Assembly (NCBI RefSeq): GCF_003851545.1
Contig: NZ_BHVX01000003.1
Coordinates: 248,001-312,000 of the forward strand
DNA length: 64,000 bases
Source: Ralstonia sp. SET104
GTDB lineage: Bacteria; Pseudomonadota; Gammaproteobacteria; Burkholderiales; Burkholderiaceae
Direction of reading: 5' to 3'
In this document: positions 9,401-17,158 of the stretch, piece after piece
Layout: each line of letters starts with the position of its first letter
How positions within the stretch are numbered: the first letter of the stretch is position 1
The notes under the pieces: model-generated
Told to the model about the DNA's origin: nothing
The model's input: only the letters and a program-made list of their open reading frames with translations
The model's database searches: none
Program-made: the position numbers and the translations under genes

Positions 9401-10515
9401 TAATCGTCGGCATTGAACGGCGCGATGCCGTGTGCGATGGCGTCGGCACCGGTGGGTTGGGCCGCGGGTGTGCTGGCACCGCCCGCTTTGTCCGCCACGT
9501 GGCGGATGCGTGCCGCATAGCGTTGGCGCCGGACGAGCCCTTGCGGCCCGTCCATGAACACAGCGTCCGCCGGGGCTGGCAGCGGCTGCGGCGGCCCCGC
9601 AAAGGTCCAGTCGTGCCGAGCCGCGCCCACCGCCAGGGCAATGCCCTGCTCCGTCTGCCACCACGACAGATGCAGCAGGCGGCGCGCGTACTGATCGGCA
9701 AGATCGGGCCGGTTGCACGCAAGGGCCAGGCGGGTGAGAAAGCGCAGCGTTTCAGTGTCGTCAATCAGCGGGCCGACGCGGCGTTGCGCTTCGGCCATGG
9801 CATCGTCAAACAGGTTGCCGCTTTGCAGCGCCTTGAGCCCGGCAATGAAGTACTGGCGCTGTTCGTCGCGCGATTTGGCATCGGCCTGTGCGGCAAAGTT
9901 GGCGGCGGCGGCAGCGCGGTATTCACCCACACCCAGCGCGATCTCGGCCGTACGTGCCTGCCATTGCGCCGCGCGTGCCACGTCCTGCCTGGCCAGCCGC
10001 TGGTAGAGCTGCGCGGCAATCGCACCCTGATCGAGCGCGCGCGCCTTGCCGGCCAGGATCTCCAGTTCGGCTGCGGTCCAGCGGTGGGCGAGCGCTTGTT
10101 TGAGCAGGCCACGCAGGTCGTTCAGCAGGGACGCGCGCTGCGGATCATTCGGTTGCAGCGCATAAGCACGCTGCTCACAGATGGCGATATCGAGCAGCAG
10201 CGCTTCACGGTCGAGCGATTTGTCGTGCAACCCGCGCATGCGATTGAGCATGACCTGGGCGTCATCCAGACGGCCGGTGCGCACGTACTGCGCAGCCAGC
10301 ACGCTGAGGAACTCACCGTCGTTGGGGCGCACGCGCAACCATGCTTCCAGGTACGCCACCGACAGCGCATCGACCTTGCCGCCTTCCAGCAGGCGCGCCT
10401 CCAGGCGCTCGCGCGGAAACATCAGGGCGAGCGCCAGCCCGATCAGCGCGCCAAGCGTGCCGATCAACCAGGGCGGGAGCAGCCGTTCGCGCGGTGTCAG
10501 GTCAGCAGACCACAT
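6463..10515 (-). CDS. pelB: PelB, TPR scaffold and outer-membrane beta-barrel exporter
   Basis: 1350 residues, somewhat longer than Pseudomonas PelB (about 1190). One N-terminal membrane segment (about 16-34) is followed by a very long alpha-helical region with many TPR-like repeats (about 55-1040), then a C-terminal beta-barrel of about 300 residues ending in aromatic residues (RYRWLY). PelB spans the periplasm, binds PelA through its TPRs and forms the outer-membrane export pore. The ATG at 10515 overlaps the end of pelA by 14 bases. An Asp/Arg/Ala-rich low-complexity insertion near the middle (about residues 830-940) explains some of the extra length. Confidence 0.92.
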   Translation of the reverse strand: MWSADLTPRERLLPPWLIGTLGALIGLALALMFPRERLEARLLEGGKVDALSVAYLEAWLRVRPNDGEFLSVLAAQYVRTGRLDDAQVMLNRMRGLHDKSLDREALLLDIAICEQRAYALQPNDPQRASLLNDLRGLLKQALAHRWTAAELEILAGKARALDQGAIAAQLYQRLARQDVARAAQWQARTAEIALGVGEYRAAAAANFAAQADAKSRDEQRQYFIAGLKALQSGNLFDDAMAEAQRRVGPLIDDTETLRFLTRLALACNRPDLADQYARRLLHLSWWQTEQGIALAVGAARHDWTFAGPPQPLPAPADAVFMDGPQGLVRRQRYAARIRHVADKAGGASTPAAQPTGADAIAHGIAPFNADDYDLAYRVFMSSGNLNDAMRVAEAAVRQRPDLKIWTERAAQVAEWNRQPMSALKYWLSYAEATGDDAAWQNVLRLAPALNEDHAYLAGLRYKASRQPGDMKLLDQIIAAYERLGEPVEGLAYLNSIARGPHRQVILERYAMLAERAGKDDQAYDTYVRLQKAFGPNVRYALKLANVLYVRGQFEQALAAMQAASKAASPTDDLYWRTLAQLATLNQRDDLTREAYRQLLVGGNARADDLTSMIAFYDGSPIDAGRLAELAWRKDGAMAHLQQAIYYYTRARAFRRVDALLASLTPEQRRAAEHSPGVLAVSAEYHRQSGRWDLAMRDLRRAVALPDASSEVKAAFLWGLLDSGQNGELKRALTRWRGEAENDSAYWGAYAAAGLQLFDANLALRFLGRQAESMRNDPLWLLAYADAREMAGQADAAWALRREAWWLLWRADGADGANTQGKTPANRRVGTRVTVGSNNAVSDAVPLEDGARTELRARRVALAQTFGSGDLAQRLLIELLRDDRRAMQQAREGGNAAAQKSELGDIDTLPPEPPETPAEKRRNARASDRLVSAVAKEAALGWALSQEANDLARAWLLQQYARRMTRPAYAEISIALAERDLQTLNRLLDDTPDRIPLYNRIDANVLTDRLGEAQRLSFEGLTTAPDDEQLHERVQETLLTNAQALEPRETWFKQAPLTYFESSAAAGIRLTDHYSMLVRATQRNQRSTDATQLTGVPAQDRRVDWISQYQTQSSQWKGTVGWRQGLASVYAFRLDGLLGLGGPLSGPFGTELSVGRNQPADETTQLRVGGVKDLFSIGGNWRLTQREYIRARVEGNRFYGQDRTFLGSGVVLDAEAGYRLRVEYPDYTIRVVGTRASYSASGTPSALLGRLLPTGAVPDANAFMPQSFTQFGLLFGFGTDYLDRYTRAWRPFMDAGLLHDNREGWGTQVQLGVAGSVFGNDHLALVFSHASITRAGAAPMTEIGLRYRWLY

Positions 10516-13417
10516 CAATACGTTGGTAGGTCACGGTTTGGGCGGCAACGCCATTCAGGTCCACACGCACGGTATCGCCCTGCGCGCGGGCGGCACGGCC
10601 CTGTGCCCCGTTGACCATCACACGGCATGCGCCAACGTTGGCGAGGCGGACGAACGGCTTGTAATAGCCACCCGCTTCAAACGACAGGCCATTGCTGTTT
10701 CGCGTGAAATCGCGCACAAAGGCGGCGGCTTCGGCAATGTAAGGCACTTTGGCAGGTTCTGCTGCCGGCGGCATGGCAAAGCGTGCCGCACCGTCGTCCA
10801 TGTGGATGTAGATGCCGCCTGCGGCCTTGTCGTAACCGACCACGCCTTGCGCATCGGCCAGGCGCGGCGTACCGGGTGCCATCCAGCGCAGTTCGCGCAA
10901 GTCGCCGTTGCCGCGCACGATCCAGTCATCACCATCGCGGGCGACGGCCATGTCCCGGAAATCCATCACCTTGGCAACGTATTGCGTCGCGTAGATGGGA
11001 AACACCGGCTGCGAGAGCGCGTAGTCGTAGTCCTTCTTCAAGGCCTTGAGCGACGCAAGCTTGGTGCCCGAATACATGTGGTAGTAGAGGTTGATCGGCT
11101 TGAAACGGTACGGCGTGTCCGTCATCTGCAGCGTTTCAATCAGACGCTCGAAGCCGTAGTACGGCCCTGCCCAGTCGTTGGTATAGACGTTCTCGTTCTG
11201 ATTGGGCGCGAACACCTGGTAGGCGCCGGGGCCCTTGTCGATACCGATGGAGGCAATGCTCGTCCACGACGGCGAGTTGCGCCTGATGGTGGTATCGCCG
11301 CCGTTGATATTGACCACGCCAGCGTCCCACGCCATGCGCACGGCCCGCTCCGGCGGCTGACAGTCACCCGACCATTGCAGGATCTTCACGCGCTTGCCCG
11401 GCGGCGCCAGACGTTCGTCGATGTAATGGATGGACCCGGCAATCTCGCGGTCGAGGCTGAACTTGTAGCCAGGAATGGTCAGCGTGAAAGCGGTGTCCCC
11501 GCCGCCTGCGTCTTTGCCTGGGCCACCCGTCGTCGGGCTTTGCACCGTGCGGCTCCAATCAAACGGGTGCGAATACGTATGCGAGCCCAGCTCGACGTAC
11601 GGCAGCGCAAACATCTTGCGGGCAATGGCCTCAAGCCGCGGCGTCAGCTTCGGATACAGGCCGGTAGCCCCCACTTCCCCTTCGATGACGGAGAGCGTGG
11701 TCGGGATGCGGTACTTGTCCCAGATCTCTTGCAGCAGCACCTCGCCCGAGTATTCCCCCGGGCCTGGAAATTCCGCGCGCGACGCAAAGCCGTCGCCGTC
11801 CACGTGCACGAGCATCAGGCGGCGGCCGTTCTCGCTGGTCAGGTCGGGGATGGGCATGTTGGGCAGCGCCAGCGCACGGCGCAGGAACTCCATCGGCTGC
11901 ACCACCCAGCGCGCCTGCTCGATCTTGTCCATCGAGAACACCGCATACGGGTTCAGCACGTAACCGCCCCAATCCGTAATGGCCGCGGCATCAAACTCGA
12001 AATTGCCCGACTTCAGGCGCAGCAGCGATTGCCCGTTCGCCCCTACCTGGATCGGCTGCGCTTCGCGGCGATCGGGCCGGGGGGCCATTTCGAACCCCAT
12101 GATCTTGTCTTGCGACACCACTTCGAGCGGCGCGGTGGCGCGCCCCTGCACAAGCTTGAGCTTGAGCAGATTGGCCATGCTGGCATCCGCCGGCAGGCCG
12201 AACTGATTCATGAAGGCGATGCGCACACCGTCACGCATGCGCTGCCGCACCCACGACGTGAGCGCTGCCACGTGATTGACCGCCCCCGAGTTCACCCACA
12301 CCACAACGCCGGCGTAACGATCGGGCGGCACCTCGGCGGGCAGCGGCTTGTTGATATCGGCGTACTCCACGTCGTAGCCGAGAAAGTTCAGCGGCATGGC
12401 CACAAAGCGGACGCCGTCGCTGGTGTCGATGGCGTAGCGCAGGTCGCGCTCCTGCAGGATCAGCACCTTGCGCGGCAGCACCTCGATGCGGCCCACGCCA
12501 ATGGTCGACAACGCCGGATCGGTCACATACGGAATCAGCCCCTGCGCCTTGATGCGCTTGGCCGTCTCGCGCGCGCAGGCACGATCGGCCGGCGGGCAGT
12601 AGTCGATGGAAATCACCGGCAAGTGGTATTCGTCACGAATCTTGCGCGCCTGACCCATCAGCCATGCACGGTCAGCGTCGTTCACCTCTTTATATTGCTT
12701 GGCGCCCTGATCCCAGCCGCGATACAGCGATTCAAACGCCACCGCATAGGCCTGGTCATGCACCTGCGGCAGGATCTCGAACCCACGGTTGAAGATCAGC
12801 CTGGCTTCCGGGTAGCGCGCCTTGACCGCACGAATCACGCGCACCATGCCGGCTTCCTGCGCCGCACGCGAGGCATCGTCCTTGGCAACGAGCTGATAAG
12901 AGTCCAGCGTATCGAGAAAAAAGCCGCGATAGCCCTTGTCCCATAACGGCTTGATAACGTGCTCGACATAAAACGCAGGCCAATCGGGCTGGGCCTGGTC
13001 GACCACGCGTGAGGCCCACGCGGCGTTGTCGCCGAGCAACCACGCCTTGGGCAACGCCTTGAACCAGCCGCGCTCGGGCGTGACCTCGCCCAGGCTCACG
13101 TAAGCAAACCACTGTGTGCTGGGGGTCTTGAGTTGTGAGGGGTCGAAGCCGTGGTCCGGCTCGACGACAACCGCATCGAAGGCGCGCAACTGCCCGACCG
13201 GCGGTTTGTCGCCGTAGTACCACGCGATGTTCGGTGCGCTGATCGAAGCGGAGGGTGTGCTGCCCGATGCACCAGCGGTTTGCTGGGCGAGCGCCATCCA
13301 GGGCGTTGACAGGAGCGCCGCAGCCAAAAGTGCCGCCACGCGTCCGATCGCCCCTGCTTGTTTTGTATTCCCCCGCTTCCCCTCGGGGTGCCGCATTGAA
13401 CGGCTGAGAACCCACAT
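10502..13417 (-). CDS. pelA: PelA, periplasmic Pel deacetylase and glycoside hydrolase
   Basis: 971 residues with a signal peptide ending near ALAQQ. The N-terminal part (about 45-310) matches the PelA hydrolase domain (GH114/GH166-like, starting NIAWYYGD). The middle is Rossmann-like. The second half contains a polysaccharide-deacetylase domain with HVDGDG near residue 537 and SHTYSHPFDW near residue 612 supplying metal-binding Asp/His residues. PelA partially de-N-acetylates Pel, making it cationic, and can cleave it. It is the first gene of the operon; the ATG at 13417 has an AGGAG site six bases upstream. Promoter sequences should lie in the 390-bp gap to the divergent gene. Confidence 0.93.
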   Translation of the reverse strand: MWVLSRSMRHPEGKRGNTKQAGAIGRVAALLAAALLSTPWMALAQQTAGASGSTPSASISAPNIAWYYGDKPPVGQLRAFDAVVVEPDHGFDPSQLKTPSTQWFAYVSLGEVTPERGWFKALPKAWLLGDNAAWASRVVDQAQPDWPAFYVEHVIKPLWDKGYRGFFLDTLDSYQLVAKDDASRAAQEAGMVRVIRAVKARYPEARLIFNRGFEILPQVHDQAYAVAFESLYRGWDQGAKQYKEVNDADRAWLMGQARKIRDEYHLPVISIDYCPPADRACARETAKRIKAQGLIPYVTDPALSTIGVGRIEVLPRKVLILQERDLRYAIDTSDGVRFVAMPLNFLGYDVEYADINKPLPAEVPPDRYAGVVVWVNSGAVNHVAALTSWVRQRMRDGVRIAFMNQFGLPADASMANLLKLKLVQGRATAPLEVVSQDKIMGFEMAPRPDRREAQPIQVGANGQSLLRLKSGNFEFDAAAITDWGGYVLNPYAVFSMDKIEQARWVVQPMEFLRRALALPNMPIPDLTSENGRRLMLVHVDGDGFASRAEFPGPGEYSGEVLLQEIWDKYRIPTTLSVIEGEVGATGLYPKLTPRLEAIARKMFALPYVELGSHTYSHPFDWSRTVQSPTTGGPGKDAGGGDTAFTLTIPGYKFSLDREIAGSIHYIDERLAPPGKRVKILQWSGDCQPPERAVRMAWDAGVVNINGGDTTIRRNSPSWTSIASIGIDKGPGAYQVFAPNQNENVYTNDWAGPYYGFERLIETLQMTDTPYRFKPINLYYHMYSGTKLASLKALKKDYDYALSQPVFPIYATQYVAKVMDFRDMAVARDGDDWIVRGNGDLRELRWMAPGTPRLADAQGVVGYDKAAGGIYIHMDDGAARFAMPPAAEPAKVPYIAEAAAFVRDFTRNSNGLSFEAGGYYKPFVRLANVGACRVMVNGAQGRAARAQGDTVRVDLNGVAAQTVTYQRIDVVC

Positions 13418-13808
13418 AGCCCACTCCTATGCCACGCCGTGCATATAATTCAGGCCGATCTGCGTCGGCGCCCCAAAACGTCCGGCGGTTGTGCTTGCGC
13501 CGTGCCGAACATCTGCCCTCTCTACCGATCACCGCCTGCAAACGCAGGCCCCGCAAGGCTGACCGGGGCAATATGGTCCGACCGCGCAAGTATCGCCCAA
13601 GCCATAGGTACGCAGCAAACCACAATTCGGATGCCTCAGCGCCACCGGTGGACATAGGTAATTGTTTGCGGTATGCGCCCAGAAGCCGGTTTGACAAAGC
13701 GATCCGCGCTGCACCATGATCGGCCGAAGCCACATTTCAGGCGGCTGCGCGGCGCGATAAGCGCAGGAATCTTGATCGCAGCGCACCGGCGACAGCCGCA
13801 TCCACACC
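13418..13808. promoter_or_regulatory. Divergent intergenic region between pelA and a CNNM/CorC-type gene
   Basis: 391 bp without a convincing gene. It must hold the pel operon promoter (leftward) and the promoter of the gene starting at 13809 (rightward). A TTGACA hexamer at 13691-13696 with CATGAT 18 bases later is a weak sigma-70 candidate for the rightward gene. An AT-rich patch (ATATAATTC) at 13442-13450 lies just upstream of pelA. No operator could be assigned. Confidence 0.45.
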
Positions 13809-15116
13809 ATGTCCGCCCTCACCCTCGTCTTGCTGATCATGATCAGCGCCTTTTTTTCTGCTTCCGAGATCGCCCTCACGGCATCGCGGCGCACGCGCCT
13901 GCAGACCCTGGCCGACGACGGCGACACCCGCGCCCTGCGCGTGCTGCAGCTCAAGGACATGCCCGGCAACTTCTTCACGGTGGTGCAAATCGGGGTGAAT
14001 GCGGTGGCCATCCTGGCCGGTGTCATTGGCGACAGCCAGATCTCAGGGCCGCTGGCCGCGTGGCTGAGTGACTGGCTGCCGGCCGCCCGCGCCGAACGGT
14101 TCGGCAGCATCGCCGGGTTCATCATCGTGACGGGGCTGTTCATTCTCTTTGCCGACCTGCTGCCCAAGCGCCTGGCCGTGCTCTACCCTGAGCGCTGCGC
14201 GATGTCGATCATCGGCCCAATGCAATCGTGCCTGCGCGGGCTGCGGCCGGTGGTGTGGCTGTTCAATGGCGCGGCGGACATGTTCCTGAAGCTCTTCGGC
14301 GTGCCGACGCACCGGGTCGACCAGATCACCACCGAAGACATTGCCGCGATGGTGGGCGCCGGAGCGCAAGCCGGCGTGCTGCGCAAGCACGAGTTGGCGA
14401 TGATCGAGAACGTGTTCGAGCTGGAATCGCGCACCATCACCTCGGTGATGACCGTGCGCGACGAGGTGATTTACTTCACGGTGGACGAGCCGCTGGAGTC
14501 GATCAAGATGAAGATCATTGCGCAGCCGCACGCGGAATACCTCGTCTGCCGTGAAGACATCGACTCGGTGCTGGGCTTTATTGCGTCAAAAGACATCTTG
14601 CAGCAGATCCTGTCGGAAGAGTCGTCTGCTGTGATCCGCGACATCAGCAAGTATTACGACAAGAACCTGCTGGTGCTGCCCGACACGCTCAACCTGTCAC
14701 AGGCGCTCACGCGCTTTCGGGAAATGCACGAGCGCTTTGGTGCCGTGGTCAACGAATACGGGCTCGTGGTGGGCGTGGTCACGCTGGATGACATCGTCGG
14801 CGCGGTGATGGGCGACATCCTGTACCTGGGCGAAGATGAGCAGATCGTGCGCCGCGATGACGGCTCCTGCCTGATCGACGGCGTCACACCGCTGGGCGAC
14901 GTCAAGCGCGCCTTCGATCTGGACAACCTGCCCGGCGAGCACCACGTTGAAACCCTCGCGGGGCTGGTCATCTACGCGCTCAAGCGCATTCCCAAAAAGA
15001 GCGAAAGCGTCGATATCGGACCGCTGCATATTGAAGTGCTCGATATCGACAACCATCGCATCGATCAACTGCTGGTGTCGCGGCGCATTGATCCGCCTGC
15101 GGCGACCGCGCCCTGA
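13809..15116 (+). CDS. CNNM/HlyC-CorC family membrane protein with CBS domains (YtfL/PaeA-like)
   Basis: 435 residues. The N-terminal CNNM (DUF21) transmembrane domain (about 1-190) begins with a hydrophobic segment followed by SASEIALTASRRTRL, typical of the family. A CBS-domain pair follows (about 205-330, with VMTVRDEV and GVVTLDDIVGAVMGDI), and then a C-terminal CorC/HlyC domain (about 345-430). Proteins of this size and order include Escherichia coli YtfL (PaeA), implicated in cadaverine/putrescine export, and Mg/Co efflux-related proteins. The older label hemolysin is misleading. The substrate cannot be deduced from sequence. The gene is monocistronic and convergent with the next gene, with six bases between the stops. 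Confidence 0.85.
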   Translation: MSALTLVLLIMISAFFSASEIALTASRRTRLQTLADDGDTRALRVLQLKDMPGNFFTVVQIGVNAVAILAGVIGDSQISGPLAAWLSDWLPAARAERFGSIAGFIIVTGLFILFADLLPKRLAVLYPERCAMSIIGPMQSCLRGLRPVVWLFNGAADMFLKLFGVPTHRVDQITTEDIAAMVGAGAQAGVLRKHELAMIENVFELESRTITSVMTVRDEVIYFTVDEPLESIKMKIIAQPHAEYLVCREDIDSVLGFIASKDILQQILSEESSAVIRDISKYYDKNLLVLPDTLNLSQALTRFREMHERFGAVVNEYGLVVGVVTLDDIVGAVMGDILYLGEDEQIVRRDDGSCLIDGVTPLGDVKRAFDLDNLPGEHHVETLAGLVIYALKRIPKKSESVDIGPLHIEVLDIDNHRIDQLLVSRRIDPPAATAP

Positions 15117-15122
15117 TTTGCC

Positions 15123-15548
15123 TTACACGTCATTGGCGGCAAACACTTCCTTGGCGGCAAACATGCCGTTGAGCGCCGCCGGAAAGCCCGCGTATAGCGC
15201 CATCTGCAGGATCGTCTCGGTAATCTCCTCGCGCGTGAGCCCCACGTTGAGCCCCGCCGCGATGTGCACCTTCAACTGCGGTGCGGCGTTGCCCAGCGCC
15301 GTGAGCGCGGCAATGGTGGCGATCTCGCGCTCGCGCAGCGTCAGGCCTGGGCGGGAGTAAACATCCCCAAACCCGAACTCAACGATGTAGCGGCCGAGGT
15401 CGGGCGAGATGTCGGCCAAGGCCTCGACCACGCGCTCGCCGGCCACATCATCAACTTCCTTCAGCTTTTGCCAGCCCCGGGCGTAGCGCTCGTCCTGCAG
15501 GTTGGCGTGGTTTGCCGCTTGCGGTGCGTTTTGGGCGATCAGAGTCAT
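15123..15548 (-). CDS. Carboxymuconolactone decarboxylase family protein
   Basis: 141 residues, the usual length for a single-domain PcaC-like protein. The segment GLTLREREIATIAALTALG, followed by H-x-x-x-GLNVGLTREEITETI, matches the CMD fold. The AhpD-type CxxC pair is absent, so a peroxidase role is unlikely and the protein resembles PcaC-related enzymes of unknown substrate. The start lies inside the 3' end of the upstream merR-family gene on the same strand (98-bp overlap). The two genes are probably co-transcribed, and the MerR protein is the likely regulator. Confidence 0.82.
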   Translation of the reverse strand: MTLIAQNAPQAANHANLQDERYARGWQKLKEVDDVAGERVVEALADISPDLGRYIVEFGFGDVYSRPGLTLREREIATIAALTALGNAAPQLKVHIAAGLNVGLTREEITETILQMALYAGFPAALNGMFAAKEVFAANDV

Positions 15549-16011
15549 GTGGTGCGTCCTCGTTCAATTGACGTTTTGGCCGGTGCTTCGATTTGGAAGA
15601 TGAGGAAGCGGGGCCCTGAACGTTCTCTACGGCTTCAATCCGTGCCCGGATACCGTCGTAGACGACGAGTTTGACGCGCAGCACAGCCAGCGTTTCGGCC
15701 CGCGCGCGCAGCTCCGCTTCCAGCGCCTCGGCATGCAACTCCAGCAGGCGTTGGCGCGCCGACACACTCTCCAGACTGTCGCCCTGGCGCCGCAGCGCGG
15801 CGTACTGCTGCATCTGCGCGATCGGCATGCCGGTGTCGCGCAGGCGCAGCAGGAAGGCGAGCCACGTCATGTCTTCAGCGCGGAAGACGCGGTGGCCGTT
15901 GTCCCGCCGCTGCACGCTGTCGAGCAGCCCGATGCGCTCGTAGTAGCGCAGCGTGTGCGTCGACAGGCCGGTGGCTTCTGCCACTTGGGCAATGGTCAGA
16001 AAAGTGGTCAT
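15451..16011 (-). CDS. MerR-family transcriptional regulator
   Basis: 186 residues. An N-terminal winged-helix MerR domain (TIAQVAEATGLSTHTLRYYE) is followed by RIGLL and a coiled-coil dimerisation helix up to about residue 125. No metal-binding cysteines are visible, so it resembles aldehyde/oxidant-type or multidrug-type MerR proteins. From about residue 130 the sequence is low-complexity Ser/Lys/Arg/Pro-rich and runs 98 bp into the following gene in another frame; family members usually stop near 130-150 residues. The tail may be genuine or may reflect loss of an earlier stop. A MerR-type operator promoter lies immediately upstream, suggesting autoregulation together with the downstream gene. 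Confidence 0.83.
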   Translation of the reverse strand: MTTFLTIAQVAEATGLSTHTLRYYERIGLLDSVQRRDNGHRVFRAEDMTWLAFLLRLRDTGMPIAQMQQYAALRRQGDSLESVSARQRLLELHAEALEAELRARAETLAVLRVKLVVYDGIRARIEAVENVQGPASSSSKSKHRPKRQLNEDAPHDSDRPKRTASGKPRQPAGRALRPGLAKAEGS

Positions 16012-16027
16012 GAACGGAGCTTAGAAG

Positions 16028-16048
16028 TTAGAGCGCACTCTAAGTCAA
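16028..16048 (-). promoter_or_regulatory. MerR-type operator/promoter
   Basis: On the minus strand a TTGACT -35 element (16048-16043) overlaps the palindrome TTAGAG-N4-CTCTAA (16043-16028). The palindrome occupies the spacer before a TAAGCT-like -10 about 19 bases downstream. An over-long 19-bp spacer filled by a dyad is the hallmark of MerR-controlled promoters. It is 17 bases upstream of the merR-family start at 16011. Confidence 0.75.
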
Positions 16049-16078
16049 GCGACTTTAACGCGAATCGTTCTGGCCCAT

Positions 16079-16115
16079 ATAAAACAAAACGCCGGCCCCC
16101 TATAAAGGGGCCGGC
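16079..16115 (-). terminator. Rho-independent terminator
   Basis: A 9-bp perfect stem, GCCGGCCCC (16091-16099) with GGGGCCGGC (16107-16115), is followed on the minus strand by a T-rich run (GTTTTGTTTTAT). It terminates the small exported-protein gene at 16153-16383 before the merR promoter. Confidence 0.85.
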
Positions 16116-16152
16116 GCCTTGGTGTGCAGAAAAACTGGCGGGCTGCCGTGGA

Positions 16153-16383
16153 TCAGCCGCCCACGCCGTACGCGCTCTTGTCCTGCTGCTTCGGACGATG
16201 GTCGCGCTTCTTTTTCTTCTTGTGGTGTTGTGTCTTCGTCTCGCCAGTGGCCGGTGCCGATGCGGCGGGAGCCGGCATAGCGGCGGGCGCGGCTGGTGTG
16301 GCGGGCGCGGCCGGCGCGGAAGCCTGCGCAAATGCACCGGCGCTGAAGAGTGCAGCCACGAGGGCAGCCAGGAGCTTGTTCAT
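16153..16383 (-). CDS. Small exported Ala/Pro-rich protein with Lys/His-rich C-terminus
   Basis: 76 residues with a clear signal peptide (MNKLLAALVAALFSAGAFAQ), then an Ala/Pro-rich linker, then a basic tail (KTQHHKKKKKRDHR). An AAGGA ribosome-binding site precedes the ATG at 16383, and a strong terminator follows. It resembles in composition the divergent protein at 16790-17062, and the two look like distant paralogues or functional analogues. Function is unknown; a periplasmic, positively charged, possibly acid-stress (Asr-like) or metal-binding role is a guess from composition only. Confidence 0.7.
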   Translation of the reverse strand: MNKLLAALVAALFSAGAFAQASAPAAPATPAAPAAMPAPAASAPATGETKTQHHKKKKKRDHRPKQQDKSAYGVGG

Positions 16384-16789
16384 CGTGTTGTCCTTATGAA
16401 GAGACTGATTTGCGGCGCGCCCGGTATCGGATGGGGCGTGACCCAGTGCGCCCCGGCGCCACTGCTGTGCAATGCGCACCCCGGGATCGAAGCGGTGTGC
16501 GCATCAGCACGCAGTGTGGTGTACGCGCCTGCGGTTGTCCACCCGAAGCCAACATTACGCCCGCATGCAGGGCGGCGTCTTGATACGCCTCAACCAAACG
16601 CAACAGTTGCCGGGCAGCTTGCAGCCTACCTTGTTACGCGCGCTTACATCGTCAGCAGAACGCTTACAAACGGCGGTCAGCGTGCTCACGATGTGGCGCG
16701 TTTTTGGAGGCATGGATCGCAAATGGGACGAGATCCATGTATCTGGAGTCCCGCCAATATCCCGCTTGTTTCCGCTTAAGGAGTCTCAC
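16384..16789. promoter_or_regulatory. Divergent intergenic region between two small exported-protein genes
   Basis: 406 bp between two divergent genes with similar encoded proteins. No ORF with coding character was seen. An A/T-richer patch with GTTACGCGCGCTTACATCG lies near 16630. Promoters for both genes must be here, but no confident -35/-10 pair was identified. Confidence 0.4.
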
Positions 16790-17062
16790 ATGAAAGTCGC
16801 TCAATCTCTGGCCGCTCTGATCGTTGCTGGTGCCTTCGCAGCCCCCGTGTTCGCCGCTGGCACCGCCTCCGCACCGGCTGCCGCACCCGCACCGGCTGCG
16901 ACCGCTGCTGCGGCGACCACCGATGCCGCTTCGGCCCCGAAGGCTGAAGCCAAGCACGAGAAGAAGCACGCGCACAAGAAGGCCCACAAGGCTGCAGCCA
17001 AGCCGGAAGCCAAGGCTGGCGCCGCATCGGCCCTGAAGGCCGCTGAACCCGCCAAGCAATAA
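16790..17062 (+). CDS. Small exported Ala/Lys/His-rich protein
   Basis: 90 residues. A signal peptide (MKVAQSLAALIVAGAFAAP, predicted cleavage after VFA) is followed by an Ala/Pro-rich spacer and a Lys/His/Ala-rich region (HEKKHAHKKAHKAAAK). An AAGGAG site seven bases before the ATG decides the start over longer in-frame possibilities. The composition resembles acid-shock (Asr-like) proteins and the divergent 76-residue protein, but no catalytic motif exists. A bidirectional terminator follows directly. Confidence 0.72.
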   Translation: MKVAQSLAALIVAGAFAAPVFAAGTASAPAAAPAPAATAAAATTDAASAPKAEAKHEKKHAHKKAHKAAAKPEAKAGAASALKAAEPAKQ

Positions 17063-17077
17063 GGCGATCGCGCGATG

Positions 17078-17108
17078 AAAAACGCCGGGACATTCCCGGC
17101 GTTTTTTT
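17078..17108. terminator. Bidirectional rho-independent terminator
   Basis: Stem ACGCCGGGA (17082-17090) with TCCCGGCGT (17094-17102), a 3-base loop, a T7 run downstream on the plus strand and an A5 run on the other side. It serves the small exported-protein gene on the plus strand and the convergent phosphodiesterase gene on the minus strand. Confidence 0.9.
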
Positions 17109-17158
17109 ATGCCCGCTCGGGACCAGCACTCCGCTGCCGTGCCGGCCCCGATGCCACA

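Noticed and set aside
7642-10614. A very long open frame (about 990 codons) on the plus strand opposite pelB
   Set aside because: It is the mirror of pelB's GC-rich codon pattern, lacks a start context, domains or a ribosome-binding site, and pelB itself is a clear family member.
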